Of a stretch of DNA of 64,000 nucleotides, positions 17,559-26,454 are shown piece after piece. The stretch covers positions 1,612,001-1,676,000 of the forward strand of contig NZ_CP051144.1 of NCBI RefSeq assembly GCF_012317385.1. Direction: 5' to 3'. Position 1 is the first letter of the stretch. Every line of letters starts with the position of its first letter. The stretch comes from Romboutsia sp. CE17 (GTDB lineage: Bacteria > Bacillota > Clostridia > Peptostreptococcales > Peptostreptococcaceae). A model generated the notes under the pieces. The model saw only the letters and a program-made list of their open reading frames with translations, was not told the DNA's origin and did no database searches. The translations under genes and the position numbers were made by a program.

Positions 17559-18605
17559 ATGTCAAAAATAGATATAAAAGCTATGATAAAAGATTTAAAA
17601 AAGAATGAACTTACAGAGTTAATTTCAGTAGCACAAGAAGTATTAAGTACTTTATTTAATTCTTCTGAAATTAGAGATAATGTTAAAGAAAGTAGATTTT
17701 CCAAGGGATACGAATGTCCAAAATGTCAATGTAAAGATGTAAATAAAAATGGGAAATCTAACGGAAGACAAAGATATATTTGTAAACGTTGTCGCACAAG
17801 TTTTGATGAGTTTACTATGTCTCCATTCTCTAATACAAAATTAGGCTTAGATAAATGGTTAAAATACTGTGAATTAATGATATTAGGACTTTCTATAAGA
17901 AAATGTGCTGAAGAAGTCGGAGTAGGTGTTAAAACGTCTTTTTACATGCGTCATAGGATACTTGATGTAATCAATCTATCATTAAAAAATGATAAGGTTG
18001 AAGGTATAGTTGAAGTAGATGAATGCTTTATTAAAGAGTCTTTTAAAGGCAATCATTCTAAAAGTACTACATTTGTAATGCCTAGAAACCCTAGAAAAAG
18101 AGGTAAAGGTAAAAATGATAAGAAGAAAAGAGGAATATCAAAAGAGCAGATTTGTATAGAGACAGCAATTGATAGAAAAGGAAATATCCTTATGAGTGCT
18201 GTTTGTAACGGTAGAATTACAACAAATCAAATAGTTAACTTCTTTGACAATAAAATATGTGAAGAGACTACTTTTTGCGTAGATTCACATAAATCATATA
18301 TAGGAATAAAGGACAAGTTGAACATAGAATTAAAGCAAGTTCCTAGAGGAAAATCAATGATAGATAGTGTTTATCATTTACAGCATATAAATGCTCTTCA
18401 CAGTAGTTTTAAGAGATGGTTAATGCCTTTTAATGGTGTATCCACAAAATATATCAACAATTATTTGGCTTGGTTTAAATTTCTCCAACTAAGTAAGAAG
18501 AATAAAAAGGGTGACCGAATTAAAGATATGCTAGTGAATGTAGCTACTAAGGATACATATGTAACTAGAGAAACTATTAGAAATAGATTCATTGAGTTAA
18601 CCTAA
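17559..18605 (+). CDS. IS1595-family (ISXO2-like) transposase
   Basis: 348 residues; AGGAAGGA lies about 10 bases before the ATG. A helical N-terminus is followed by a zinc ribbon (residues 52-77: CPKC and CKRC pairs), a DNA-binding helical region (LMILGLSIRKCAEEVGVGVKT) and an RNase H-like catalytic core. The core has the first aspartate in VEVDECFIKE, the second in FCVDSHKSY and the third-motif region HINALHSSFKRWLMPFNGVS. The asparagine at the third position (HIN) is usual for this family. Uninterrupted and full length, so the element may be active. Confidence 0.93.
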   Translation: MSKIDIKAMIKDLKKNELTELISVAQEVLSTLFNSSEIRDNVKESRFSKGYECPKCQCKDVNKNGKSNGRQRYICKRCRTSFDEFTMSPFSNTKLGLDKWLKYCELMILGLSIRKCAEEVGVGVKTSFYMRHRILDVINLSLKNDKVEGIVEVDECFIKESFKGNHSKSTTFVMPRNPRKRGKGKNDKKKRGISKEQICIETAIDRKGNILMSAVCNGRITTNQIVNFFDNKICEETTFCVDSHKSYIGIKDKLNIELKQVPRGKSMIDSVYHLQHINALHSSFKRWLMPFNGVSTKYINNYLAWFKFLQLSKKNKKGDRIKDMLVNVATKDTYVTRETIRNRFIELT

Positions 18606-18646
18606 AATAAGGAACTTTACTTCAAATTAATGAAACCATTTTGTAA

Positions 18647-18675
18647 TTGGAAAATAATTGAATATTTTGTATAAT
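18647..18675 (+). promoter_or_regulatory. Promoter for the cargo gene inside the insertion sequence
   Basis: TTGGAA (18647-18652), a 17-bp spacer and TATAAT (18670-18675), located after the transposase stop and 60 bases before the cargo gene start. Confidence 0.65.
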
Positions 18676-18735
18676 ATAATCAAGTTCGCAATTGTTATAA
18701 AGTGTGAATTAGAAAATAAAAATAGGAGATATTTT

Positions 18736-19203
18736 ATGAGAAAGTATATTTTAATATCATGTATTTGTGCGTGTATATTATCATTAATAGTAGGTTTGGA
18801 AAATATTGATTCTAATAAATCAGATGTAGATGAATCAACCAAAGTAGAAGCACAGAATGAGAATGTAATTGATTTTTATGAAAATCCAGTTTTAGTTGAT
18901 AATGAAGATTTAAAAATAAGTGCTGTAAATCTTCATTATAAGGACAATGCTGGTATGATTGAACTAATCATAGAAAATAAATCTGATGAATTGATTTCTG
19001 TAAATTTAGATAAACTATTTTTTAGCGATAAAGAAAGAGATGCACACCTTTCATGCAATATAAATTCAAACTCTAGTGCTAATGAATACATATATATAGA
19101 AAGTATTACTTCAATAAATGATTTTCATGACAAAATAGAAGGAACTTTAAATGTTTTAATGAATAAAAATAATAACCAGTATGAGTTTATGTTTAAAGGA
19201 TAA
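18736..19203 (+). CDS. Cargo gene: small exported protein of unknown function
   Basis: 155 residues from the ATG 7 bases after AGGAGA; the frame is open upstream but without a ribosome site. Residues 1-20 form a signal peptide or anchor, rich in Ile and Cys, followed by a charged Ser/Asn/Asp/Glu-rich stretch (24-50). The rest (about 51-155) alternates as in a beta-sandwich (DLKISAVNLHYKDN, MIELIIENKSDELISVNL), recalling DUF4352-like extracellular domains, though I cannot place it firmly. It is not needed for transposition, so it is a passenger of the element; its benefit is unknown. Confidence 0.75.
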   Translation: MRKYILISCICACILSLIVGLENIDSNKSDVDESTKVEAQNENVIDFYENPVLVDNEDLKISAVNLHYKDNAGMIELIIENKSDELISVNLDKLFFSDKERDAHLSCNINSNSSANEYIYIESITSINDFHDKIEGTLNVLMNKNNNQYEFMFKG

Positions 19204-19252
19204 TTTACAATTTTAATCTATTACGAATAATTTATAGTAAGTTATAGAAGCA

Positions 19253-19303
19253 ACCACATCTTAGAATTCAATGTATTGAAAAGTCTAAGGTGTGGTTCTT
19301 TTT
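19253..19303 (+). terminator. Terminator of the cargo gene
   Basis: Stem ACCACATCTTAGA / TCTAAGGTGTGGT (one G-T pair) with a T tract. A diverged copy of this whole segment is found at 4271-4366. Confidence 0.85.
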
Positions 19304-19310
19304 ATGCAAT

Positions 19311-19338
19311 ATTTATCACGAAGAGGGCTAACATAGCC
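19311..19338 (-). repeat. Right terminal inverted repeat of the insertion sequence
   Basis: It ends GCTAACATAGCC, the inverted copy of the left tip. The last base supplies the G of a TAG stop codon that ends the truncated kinase frame. Confidence 0.9.
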
Positions 19339-19829
19339 TATATTAAAAACACAAAAATATCTAATCCTTTTGATGTATAAATTTCAGGAATTAATGATGT
19401 CTTACAAATTATAAACAATGATGCTATAGTAAAAATAATTGCTATATTAACTAGATTCTTCATATTTAGCTCTTTTTTATAATTTAATATCCATATAAAT
19501 AAAATTACTTCTAATCCTATAGCAGTTGCTGAAATGTGTCTAGATATACTTATATATTCAAGATTATTACTAAAAGATAGTCTAGAAAGTGCATTTACCA
19601 AATTTATTATTCCTGTGAAAGCAAATATAAATGATATATATTTATACATATTGTCTTTGTTTATGTCAAAATAAGATTTGTTTACTAAAAATCCACATAT
19701 TCCTATTGTACTATTTAGTATAAGAACTATACTACACATATATTCAAAATCTAAATTTCCCAACAGTATGTAAGTAATAATTAAAATAAAAGAGTATACT
19801 TTAATTATCGTTTTTGCACATTCACTCAT
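19338..19829 (-). pseudogene. 5' part of the split sensor histidine kinase (membrane sensor)
   Basis: 163 residues with about five hydrophobic segments and no catalytic motifs. GGGGGG precedes the ATG. The frame ends at a TAG formed by two bases of target DNA plus the first base of the element. Joining base 19,339 to base 17,450 (dropping the element and one 8-bp copy) continues the frame as TSKGLDIFVFLIYIVYVLGM and into the kinase half, giving 661 residues. The N-terminal part resembles MASE-type multi-helix membrane sensors. Signal unknown. Confidence 0.88.
19339..19346. repeat. Target-site duplication, right copy
   Basis: TATATTAA directly after the right inverted end, identical to 17451-17458. 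Confidence 0.9.
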
Positions 19830-20047
19830 AAATTTATAATCCCCCCGATACTTTAATAGTAATATATAAATGTATAGTTTTCTACATAAAAGTTCAATTT
19901 CATTTTATAAATATTTTTCGTCAAAATAATCCATAATTATTTCTTACACTATTATGTTATTCTGTGATTATAGAATATTCTAGATATATTCACTATAATC
20001 TAATCTACTATTCATTTACTTTTAAATTAAAGTATGGGGAGCTGAAT

Positions 20048-20614
20048 TTATTTATTAAATCTATTTAAATCTTTATATCCTAATCTATTTACAGACATAT
20101 TTACAATTTTTATTAAATATAAACCACAAATTAAATTGATAATTATTGCAGGAACTACAGCTACTAAAAATAAGGCTGTGAAAGTCCCTGGGAGACCAAC
20201 TAAAACCAATGCTGATAATAAAAATATTGTTCCGCTTATTAGAGTTCCTATTGATAAAATAAATATCGAAATAATAAAATCTTGTGATTTTTCATTTAAT
20301 TTATTTATAAATGGTAATTTATAACTTATATACATTAATATATATACTAAATTAACTGTAACTACCTTATCTATAATATTCGGAAGTTGACCCCCTGGAA
20401 ATTTTGTTGTTAAGGCATTAAATATGCCTGTTACTACTGCACATATTAAAGATATTTTATAATCACCTTTATTTATTATCATTATTGTAAATAACATTAT
20501 TAATGACATATCTGGTTGTATTGGTAATCCTATTGCTGGTGTAAGTTGGTGTAAAAGTAATCCAACTGCTAAAAGTAATGCATTTAAAGTTAATTTTTTT
20601 GTATTTGTTCTCAT
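20048..20614 (-). CDS. trpP: Tryptophan transporter TrpP
   Basis: 188 residues from the ATG after GGAGG; a TTG five codons upstream is in frame but lies across the ribosome site. Five or six membrane helices, with the family opening LTLNALLLAVGLLLHQLTP and the polar block GIFNALTTKFPGGQLPNIIDK. TrpP/YhaG imports tryptophan. The T-box leader upstream reads a tryptophan codon, which independently supports the substrate: expression rises when tRNA-Trp is uncharged. Confidence 0.9.
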   Translation of the reverse strand: MRTNTKKLTLNALLLAVGLLLHQLTPAIGLPIQPDMSLIMLFTIMIINKGDYKISLICAVVTGIFNALTTKFPGGQLPNIIDKVVTVNLVYILMYISYKLPFINKLNEKSQDFIISIFILSIGTLISGTIFLLSALVLVGLPGTFTALFLVAVVPAIIINLICGLYLIKIVNMSVNRLGYKDLNRFNK

Positions 20615-20735
20615 AATCAAATCCTCCAATAATTTTAATATATTTTTTAATTAACTCTTTCCAGTCATCAAAATCATTTTTTTCTGAGCTTTCTCTTCAC
20701 ATCATACTTATCACCACCTTTGATTTCCAAAATAA

Positions 20736-21033
20736 AAAAACTCCGCCCTAAATCAATAGGACGGAGTTTATCCGCGTTGCCACCTAATTTATGTATAACA
20801 TAAATACATAATTATACATCACTCATTCTCAGGTACTATCATACCCTGTTCGCTATATCGTGCGACTACCGGTAAAGTCTACTCTCATAAAAATATGATT
20901 TCAATTTACTCCTCAAAGGCCCATTCACTAAATTCCTTCTTGTTGAGATTTCACCATCCCCAACTCTCTATATTGAACCTAAATTTAGTTACTATCCCTT
21001 TTCTTAGGATTAATATTCTTAATTTTTTATCTA
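20736..21033 (-). promoter_or_regulatory. T-box riboswitch, tryptophan specific
   Basis: The minus-strand leader has the stem I features GAGAGTTGG and GGTGAAATCTC. The specifier block is GAATGGGCCTTTGAG, with codon TGG at 20921-20923. The antiterminator/T-box sequence AGGTGGCAACGCGG comes next, followed by the terminator AACTCCG...CGGAGTT with a T run (20736-20768). The T-box bulge pairs with the free end of uncharged tRNA. It controls trpP, whose start is about 120 bases further. Confidence 0.95.
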
Positions 21034-21039
21034 ATATTA

Positions 21040-21067
21040 ATAATATGCAAATATTTAAAATTGTCAA
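21040..21067 (-). promoter_or_regulatory. Promoter of the T-box - trpP unit
   Basis: On the minus strand, TTGACA (21062-21067), a 16-bp spacer and TATTAT (21040-21045), just upstream of the T-box leader. Confidence 0.7.
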
Positions 21068-21117
21068 TATAATTTTAAAATTTTTCTAAAAAATAAATTA
21101 TTATAAAATCTTGTAAC

Positions 21118-22215
21118 TTATAAAATAGAAAATGGATTTATATTAATTTCGCTTTTAATAACTTCAATTTCTTCAACTTCATCTAAGAACCTCTTCATAA
21201 CGTCCTTAAATATATCTTCACTCTCAAAGTGATTACAATCTATTAAACACATCCCTGCATCTACTGCATCTTGTGCATCATGATATTTAACATCTCCAGT
21301 TATTAAAACATCAGCACCAGTCCTTTGAGCTTTTTTAGCTAAATCACTACCAGAACCAGTTACTACAGCAACTTTCTTGATCTTTTTATCTAAGTTTCCA
21401 ACTACTCTTAAAGTCTGCATACTTAGTTTTTCTTTAATCATCATAGAAAGCTCTTTAAGAGTCATACTCTCATTTAAAGCTGCTACTCTTCCAAGACCTA
21501 CAACACTTCCTTTATTTTCTAACTTGTATAAGTCATAAGCTACTTCTTCATAAGGGTGTGCCTTTATCATAGCTGAAATAACTCCGCCTAAAATTCTTTG
21601 TGGTACTATAGTCTCTATTCTTACTTCATCAACTTCTTCAACCTTATTAAGCTCACCTATAAACGGATTAGTACCTTCTAAAGGTTTAAAAGTTCCTTTT
21701 CCATCTATATTAAAAGTGCAGTCACTATAATTGCCTATATGACCTGCACCAGATCTTCCTAGAGCTTCTCTAAGAACCATTTCATGAGTTTTAGGTACAA
21801 ATACTACAACTTTATATAAAGTCTCTGTATTTGTCACATCTAATACCTTAGAGTTTTCAAATCCCATTACTTCCATAAAGTAATCGTTTAGTCCATCAAA
21901 AGCTATATCAAAATTAGTATGCATAGAATAAATTGCTATATTATTTTTAATAAGTTTATGTATTAGCTTTCCTTTAAAATCACTAGTTGTAATTTTTCTC
22001 ATCTTTCCAAATATAAATGGATGATGAGTTATTATTAAATCAATATTTTTATCTATGGCCTCTTTTATAATATCTTCATTAGCTTCAAGGCAAACCAATA
22101 CCTTATTTATTTCTTCTTCAGTATCTCCTACGATTAAACCTACATTATCCCAATCATAAGCTAAGCTTGTAGGATATTTAGATTCTATTTTTTTTATAAG
22201 GCTTTTCAACTTCAT
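21118..22215 (-). CDS. Nif3-like dinuclear metal protein (YqfO type)
   Basis: 365 residues. Metal-binding motifs are at both ends: LIITHHPFIF and NFDIAFDGLND near the N-terminus, GDVKYHDA and LIDCNHFESE near the C-terminus. The insert of about 100 residues in the middle (residues 130-235; PII-like) marks the longer YqfO form. Members are hexameric rings with two metal ions, and some act as GTP cyclohydrolase-like or metal-handling proteins; the cellular role is unsettled. The usual Firmicute neighbour, trmK, is 30 bases upstream. Confidence 0.9.
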   Translation of the reverse strand: MKLKSLIKKIESKYPTSLAYDWDNVGLIVGDTEEEINKVLVCLEANEDIIKEAIDKNIDLIITHHPFIFGKMRKITTSDFKGKLIHKLIKNNIAIYSMHTNFDIAFDGLNDYFMEVMGFENSKVLDVTNTETLYKVVVFVPKTHEMVLREALGRSGAGHIGNYSDCTFNIDGKGTFKPLEGTNPFIGELNKVEEVDEVRIETIVPQRILGGVISAMIKAHPYEEVAYDLYKLENKGSVVGLGRVAALNESMTLKELSMMIKEKLSMQTLRVVGNLDKKIKKVAVVTGSGSDLAKKAQRTGADVLITGDVKYHDAQDAVDAGMCLIDCNHFESEDIFKDVMKRFLDEVEEIEVIKSEININPFSIL

Positions 22216-22245
22216 TTTATTATCACCCCTTTAAATTTTATATTA

Positions 22246-22932
22246 TTATATTAATTTATTTAACTTTTCTATAATAGCTTTTGTATCATTTCTCTTAGCT
22301 TCTACTGCTTCGCCATTTTTTCCTTCTAACTTTTTAATTATTGAATTATATTTATATATTTTTTTATCTATAAACTCTTTAAGTAAAGGGTCATTATTTT
22401 CTATTAATTTTTTGCTTACTTCAAAATAAATTTCGTCTTCTAGTATTGTATTTTTTCCTGTATACTTAGTCTCTATTATTTCATAAATTCTAAAATCTTC
22501 TTTTACAAGTACCTCATTTACTATTTCATATCCATTACCTAATAGATACTTTCTTAACTCTTCTTGAGCCTGCATAGGTTGAAGTATTAATTTATCAACA
22601 GAGTGAGCCACTTCTTTATTAGCTTCTAATAATTCACTAATCAATATTCCTCCCATACCAGCTATTATAATCTCATCTACTTCATCTTTTTTAAGAACTC
22701 CTATTCCCGAACCTAATCTTAAGTCAGTTTTATCTATTAAGTTATTATACTTAACCTCTTTACGAGCATTTTCAAGTGGACCTTTATTAACATCTGCAAG
22801 TATTGCAAATGGTATAGTTCCTTTATTTAATAAGTACACAGGTATATACCCATGATCTGTTCCTATATCTGCAATTTTTTTTCCTTTACTAACTAGTGAT
22901 GCTATTTTTAGTAATCTATCTGTTAATTTCAT
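22246..22932 (-). CDS. trmK: tRNA (adenine22-N1)-methyltransferase TrmK
   Basis: 228 residues, started at MKLTDRLLKIA after GAGAGGATGA; nine more codons are open upstream. The SAM-binding motif I is VADIGTDHGYIPVYL, then ADVNKGPLENA, then the family block EIIIAGMGGILISELL and LILQPMQ. A helical C-terminal domain follows. TrmK methylates N1 of A22 in tRNAs. It lies in the conserved dnaG - rpoD - trmK - nif3 order, though 160 bases and a terminator separate it from rpoD. Confidence 0.92.
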   Translation of the reverse strand: MKLTDRLLKIASLVSKGKKIADIGTDHGYIPVYLLNKGTIPFAILADVNKGPLENARKEVKYNNLIDKTDLRLGSGIGVLKKDEVDEIIIAGMGGILISELLEANKEVAHSVDKLILQPMQAQEELRKYLLGNGYEIVNEVLVKEDFRIYEIIETKYTGKNTILEDEIYFEVSKKLIENNDPLLKEFIDKKIYKYNSIIKKLEGKNGEAVEAKRNDTKAIIEKLNKLI

Positions 22933-23045
22933 TTTTATCATCCTCTCATAAATTTCCAAAACTCAAATAATGTTATTAGATATATTCTATCAAGACAATA
23001 TCCATTGTAGTGAATACTATAATTATTTTAACTAGATTTACATAT

Positions 23046-23079
23046 AAAAATTCGCCTTATAAATTTAAGGCGAATTTTT
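23046..23079 (-). terminator. Terminator after rpoD
   Basis: 14-bp stem AAAAATTCGCCTTA / TAAGGCGAATTTTT, 17 bases beyond the rpoD stop codon. Confidence 0.85.
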
Positions 23080-23095
23080 ATTATATATTATAATT

Positions 23096-24250
23096 CTAGT
23101 CTAAGTAGTCTCTAAGCTTTTTAGATCTGCTTGGATGTCTTAATTTACGTAAAGCCTTAGCTTCTATCTGTCTTATTCTTTCTCTAGTTACATCAAATTC
23201 TTTACCAACTTCTTCAAGAGTTCTAGCTCTACCATCCTCAAGTCCAAATCTAAGTTTTAATACTTTTTGTTCTCTTTCATTTAACGAACCAAGTACTTCT
23301 TCTATTTGTTCTTTTAATAAAGAATATGCAGCAGCTTCTGCTGGTGCTGGAGCATCATCATCTGGTATAAAATCTCCTAAGTGTGAATCTTCCTCTTCTC
23401 CTATTGGAGTTTCAAGAGAAACAGGATCTTGAGCAATCTTCATAATTTCTCTTACTTTTTCTTCTGTCATTTCCATTTCTTTTGCAATTTCTTCTGGTTT
23501 TGGATCTCTACCTAGTTCTTGAAGTAATTGTCTAGATACTCTTATTAATTTATTAATTGTTTCTACCATATGAACTGGTATTCTTATAGTTCTTGCTTGA
23601 TCTGCTATAGCACGAGTGATAGCTTGTCTTATCCACCATGTTGCATAAGTTGAGAACTTAAATCCTTTTTCATAGTCAAACTTTTCAACAGCTTTTATTA
23701 AACCTAAGTTACCCTCTTGTATAAGATCTAAGAATAACATGCCTCTTCCTACATATCTTTTAGCTATACTTACAACTAACCTTAAGTTTGCTTCGACTAA
23801 TCTTTGCTTTGCTATTTCGTCTCCTTCAAGCATTCTCTTTGCTAACTCAACTTCTTCATGTGGCTTTAATAGAGGTATTTTTCCTATTTCTTTTAAATAC
23901 ATTCTAACTGGGTCATCTATACTTATACCTTTTGGTAAAGATAAATCTATTGATTCTAACTCAATAGTTTCTTCATCTTTTATATCATCTGGATTTTCAT
24001 CTATATTATCTAAAACACCTAAATCATCGGCTACAGTAAAATCTATATCAATTTTTTCTGATTTATTTTCTATTACTTCTATACCTAAATTTCCTAAAGT
24101 CTCATATAAGTTTTCTACTTGATCTTTGTCTAACTCAGTTTCTGAGAAAGCTTCCATTATCTCTGCAAGAGTAAGTGCGCCTTGCTTCTTGCCTTTTTCT
24201 ATTAATGTTTTAGCAGCAAATTTTTTTGATGTTTTTTTATTATCAGTCAC
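23096..24250 (-). CDS. rpoD: Primary RNA polymerase sigma factor (SigA/RpoD)
   Basis: 384 residues starting at GTG, 6 bases after GGGAGG. Region 1.1 (about 1-80), region 1.2 ([17 protein letters not shown]), region 2 with the promoter-melting and -10 helix ([20 protein letters not shown]), region 3 and region 4 with the -35 HTH ([20 protein letters not shown]) are all present. Vegetative sigma factor. Transcribed with dnaG 15 bases upstream, as in the macromolecular synthesis operon of Firmicutes. Confidence 0.98.
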   Translation of the reverse strand: MTDNKKTSKKFAAKTLIEKGKKQGALTLAEIMEAFSETELDKDQVENLYETLGNLGIEVIENKSEKIDIDFTVADDLGVLDNIDENPDDIKDEETIELESIDLSLPKGISIDDPVRMYLKEIGKIPLLKPHEEVELAKRMLEGDEIAKQRLVEANLRLVVSIAKRYVGRGMLFLDLIQEGNLGLIKAVEKFDYEKGFKFSTYATWWIRQAITRAIADQARTIRIPVHMVETINKLIRVSRQLLQELGRDPKPEEIAKEMEMTEEKVREIMKIAQDPVSLETPIGEEEDSHLGDFIPDDDAPAPAEAAAYSLLKEQIEEVLGSLNEREQKVLKLRFGLEDGRARTLEEVGKEFDVTRERIRQIEAKALRKLRHPSRSKKLRDYLD

Positions 24251-24265
24251 GCTCTTACCTCCCTT

Positions 24266-26074
24266 CTATAAGCTTTGTAGCATCTTTCTTATTTCAACTA
24301 TTTTTAAAGCAATTTCCATAACTTTCACATCTACCTCTTTCAAGTCATCATTATTTGTTTTTTGTTGTTCTATATTCTTTTGCTCTATAAGCAACTTATT
24401 CATCTGTTCTTGAAGATTATTTTTTTTAAGATTCTTTAATATTTCATCAATGCTTTTTATATCATTCATATCTATGCCATCTAATGATATTTTTTCTAAA
24501 TCTTTCAAATATTCTTCGGATATGTTTAAACTTTTAATTTTGTCAATAGTTATTTTATCCAAATCTCTATTTTTAATGATGTAATTTAAAATTTCTTTAC
24601 TTTCATTTAATAAAAAATCTGTCTTGTCAAGCTTTAATAATGTAATTTCTCTAATTTTTTTACTTTCTAGCATTAATTTGATAAGAGTTTCTTCTACTAA
24701 TTCTTTACCTTTTTCTATTATTTTAGGCTTTTCTATTGCTCTTTCTGACTTTTTTTCAAATTTTTTATATTTGTTGTTATATACTTTGTTATAATCTTTT
24801 CCATAAACTTCCTTTTTTATAGATTCAGTGCTAATATTTATTTGTTTAGCAATATAATTTGTATAATAATCAACTTCAACTGGACTTTTAAGCTCTTTAA
24901 TAATTTTTGAGGCTTCTTTTCCAAACTTCACTCTTTCTTCATCTTTATCTAAATTAAAACTTTTTTTAAGATGATCTATTTTAAATTTTATATAGTGAGT
25001 AGCTTCATCAATAGCTTTTTTATACTCTTCTAGTCCATATTTTCTTACAAATTCATCAGGATCTTTGGCATCCCTTAAATTAAGAACCTTTATATTTAGA
25101 CCTATTTTAGAAAGTATTTCTATTGCTCTTAAGGCCGCTTTTATACCTGCTTCATCAGAGTCATAAGAAATAATTGCAGTATCTGCATATCTTTTAATTA
25201 AGTTTCCCTGTTGTTCCGTTAGAGCTGTCCCAAGTGTAGCTACAACATTTCTTACTCCATACTGAAATAGTGATATTAAATCCATATAACCTTCTACTAA
25301 AACAATAGTTCTATTTATTATGTTCTTTCTTGAGAAATTAAGCCCATAAAGATTAAATCTTTTGTTAAATATTATAGAGTCTGGTGAATTCAAATATTTT
25401 GGTAAAGAGTCATCTAAAACTCTTCCTCCAAAACCTATTACATTGCCTCTATAATCAAATATGGGAAACATGACCCTATTTCTAAATCTATCATAATATT
25501 TATTACTTTCTTGCTTATGATTTACTAAACCACATTCTACTAAATCTTCTTTATCATAGCCTTTAGATAGTAAATAGTCTATAAGATCATTCCATGATTT
25601 CTGTGAATAACCTAAACCAAATTTTTTTATAGTTTTGTCATCTAGGCCTCTTTTTCTTAAATAATCATAACCTGGATTTTTTCCCTTTGACAGATTAGTA
25701 AAATAAAACCTAGCTGCTTCAAGGTGAATATCTTGATACTTTTTTATTTTTTCCATTTTTAGCTTATCTTCTTCGTTCATATTGGTATTTATTTCTATGC
25801 CACATTTATTAGCTAATAATTTTACAGCATCAAGAAAATCTAAATTTTCCATTTTCATTACAAAGTTTATAACATCTCCACCTTCACCACATCCAAAACA
25901 TTTATAGATTTGTTTAGAGGAGCTTATATGAAAGGACGGAGTCTTTTCCCCGTGAAAGGGACATAAACCCTTATAATTGCCTCCAGATTGTCTTATAGGC
26001 ATATATTCTGATATTACGCTAGCAATATCACATCTATTCTTAATTTCTTCAACTACATCTTTTATATCAATCAT
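24266..26074 (-). CDS. dnaG: DNA primase
   Basis: 602 residues. The N-terminal CHC2 zinc domain (CPFHGEKTPSFHIS ... CFGCGEGGDVINF) is followed by the catalytic core (YGLNFSRKNI) and TOPRIM motifs (VLVEGYMDLI, SYDSDEAG). A divergent helical C-terminal domain (about 430-602) binds the replicative helicase. Makes RNA primers at the fork. AGAAGGTGATA precedes the ATG. First gene of the dnaG-rpoD unit. Confidence 0.98.
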   Translation of the reverse strand: MIDIKDVVEEIKNRCDIASVISEYMPIRQSGGNYKGLCPFHGEKTPSFHISSSKQIYKCFGCGEGGDVINFVMKMENLDFLDAVKLLANKCGIEINTNMNEEDKLKMEKIKKYQDIHLEAARFYFTNLSKGKNPGYDYLRKRGLDDKTIKKFGLGYSQKSWNDLIDYLLSKGYDKEDLVECGLVNHKQESNKYYDRFRNRVMFPIFDYRGNVIGFGGRVLDDSLPKYLNSPDSIIFNKRFNLYGLNFSRKNIINRTIVLVEGYMDLISLFQYGVRNVVATLGTALTEQQGNLIKRYADTAIISYDSDEAGIKAALRAIEILSKIGLNIKVLNLRDAKDPDEFVRKYGLEEYKKAIDEATHYIKFKIDHLKKSFNLDKDEERVKFGKEASKIIKELKSPVEVDYYTNYIAKQINISTESIKKEVYGKDYNKVYNNKYKKFEKKSERAIEKPKIIEKGKELVEETLIKLMLESKKIREITLLKLDKTDFLLNESKEILNYIIKNRDLDKITIDKIKSLNISEEYLKDLEKISLDGIDMNDIKSIDEILKNLKKNNLQEQMNKLLIEQKNIEQQKTNNDDLKEVDVKVMEIALKIVEIRKMLQSL

Positions 26075-26113
26075 ACTATCACCTTCTGGTGCAATTTTTT
26101 TGTTAACATTTCT

Positions 26114-26141
26114 ATTTTACATTATATTGCAAATTTGTCAA
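26114..26141 (-). promoter_or_regulatory. Promoter for dnaG-rpoD
   Basis: On the minus strand, TTGACA (26136-26141), a 16-bp spacer and TAAAAT (26114-26119), about 40 bases before the dnaG start. Confidence 0.6.
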
Positions 26142-26387
26142 ATACTCTTGTACAGATTTCGACTTTTTTTGTTAAATTCCTTCTTACTATGAAGAAATTT
26201 TTATTATATTTTTTGTTCTTCTGATTTGCTAATATTCAATTAATTGTTCGAAAATTATTTATAATTTGAAAATCAATATAATTTTACAATTTCATTTTAT
26301 ATCTATAAATTATTGTGTGATATTAATTTTACCTTATTTATTTAGATTTAAACTGATTTTTTTTAATTTCTAAAGATTTGCAATAAA
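26142..26387. other. Intergenic region upstream of dnaG with no recognised gene
   Basis: Very AT-rich, with no coding frame or structured RNA that I can support. A hairpin terminator for the CarD-like gene lies at its right edge. Confidence 0.4.
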
Positions 26388-26440
26388 ATATTGATAGTGT
26401 AGTTAAATTTCAATTTAAAATTCAACTACACTATCAATAT
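26388..26440. terminator. Perfect 17-bp hairpin downstream of the CarD-like gene
   Basis: ATATTGATAGTGTAGTT (26388-26404) pairs with AACTACACTATCAATAT (26424-26440). It lies 15 bases beyond the minus-strand stop codon; T-rich DNA follows on both strands. Confidence 0.75.
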
Positions 26441-26454
26441 TTTTAGTTTTAACT

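Larger units (their letters stand above)
17459..19338 (+). mobile_element. IS1595-family insertion sequence with a cargo gene
   Basis: 1,880 bp, bounded by 28-bp inverted ends (24 of 28 match) and an 8-bp target duplication. It carries a DDE/N-type transposase with zinc ribbon at its left, and a separate gene for a small exported protein with its own promoter and terminator at its right. Both are on the plus strand, opposite to the kinase gene it interrupts. All parts needed for transposition appear intact, and the target copies are identical, so the insertion is probably recent. Family assignment rests on the transposase motifs and the duplication length. Confidence 0.92.

Noticed and set aside
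17559-18605. Transposase as part of a larger transposon reaching into neighbours
   Set aside because: Inverted ends and an 8-bp duplication bound a compact 1,880-bp element; flanking DNA is a continuous host gene.
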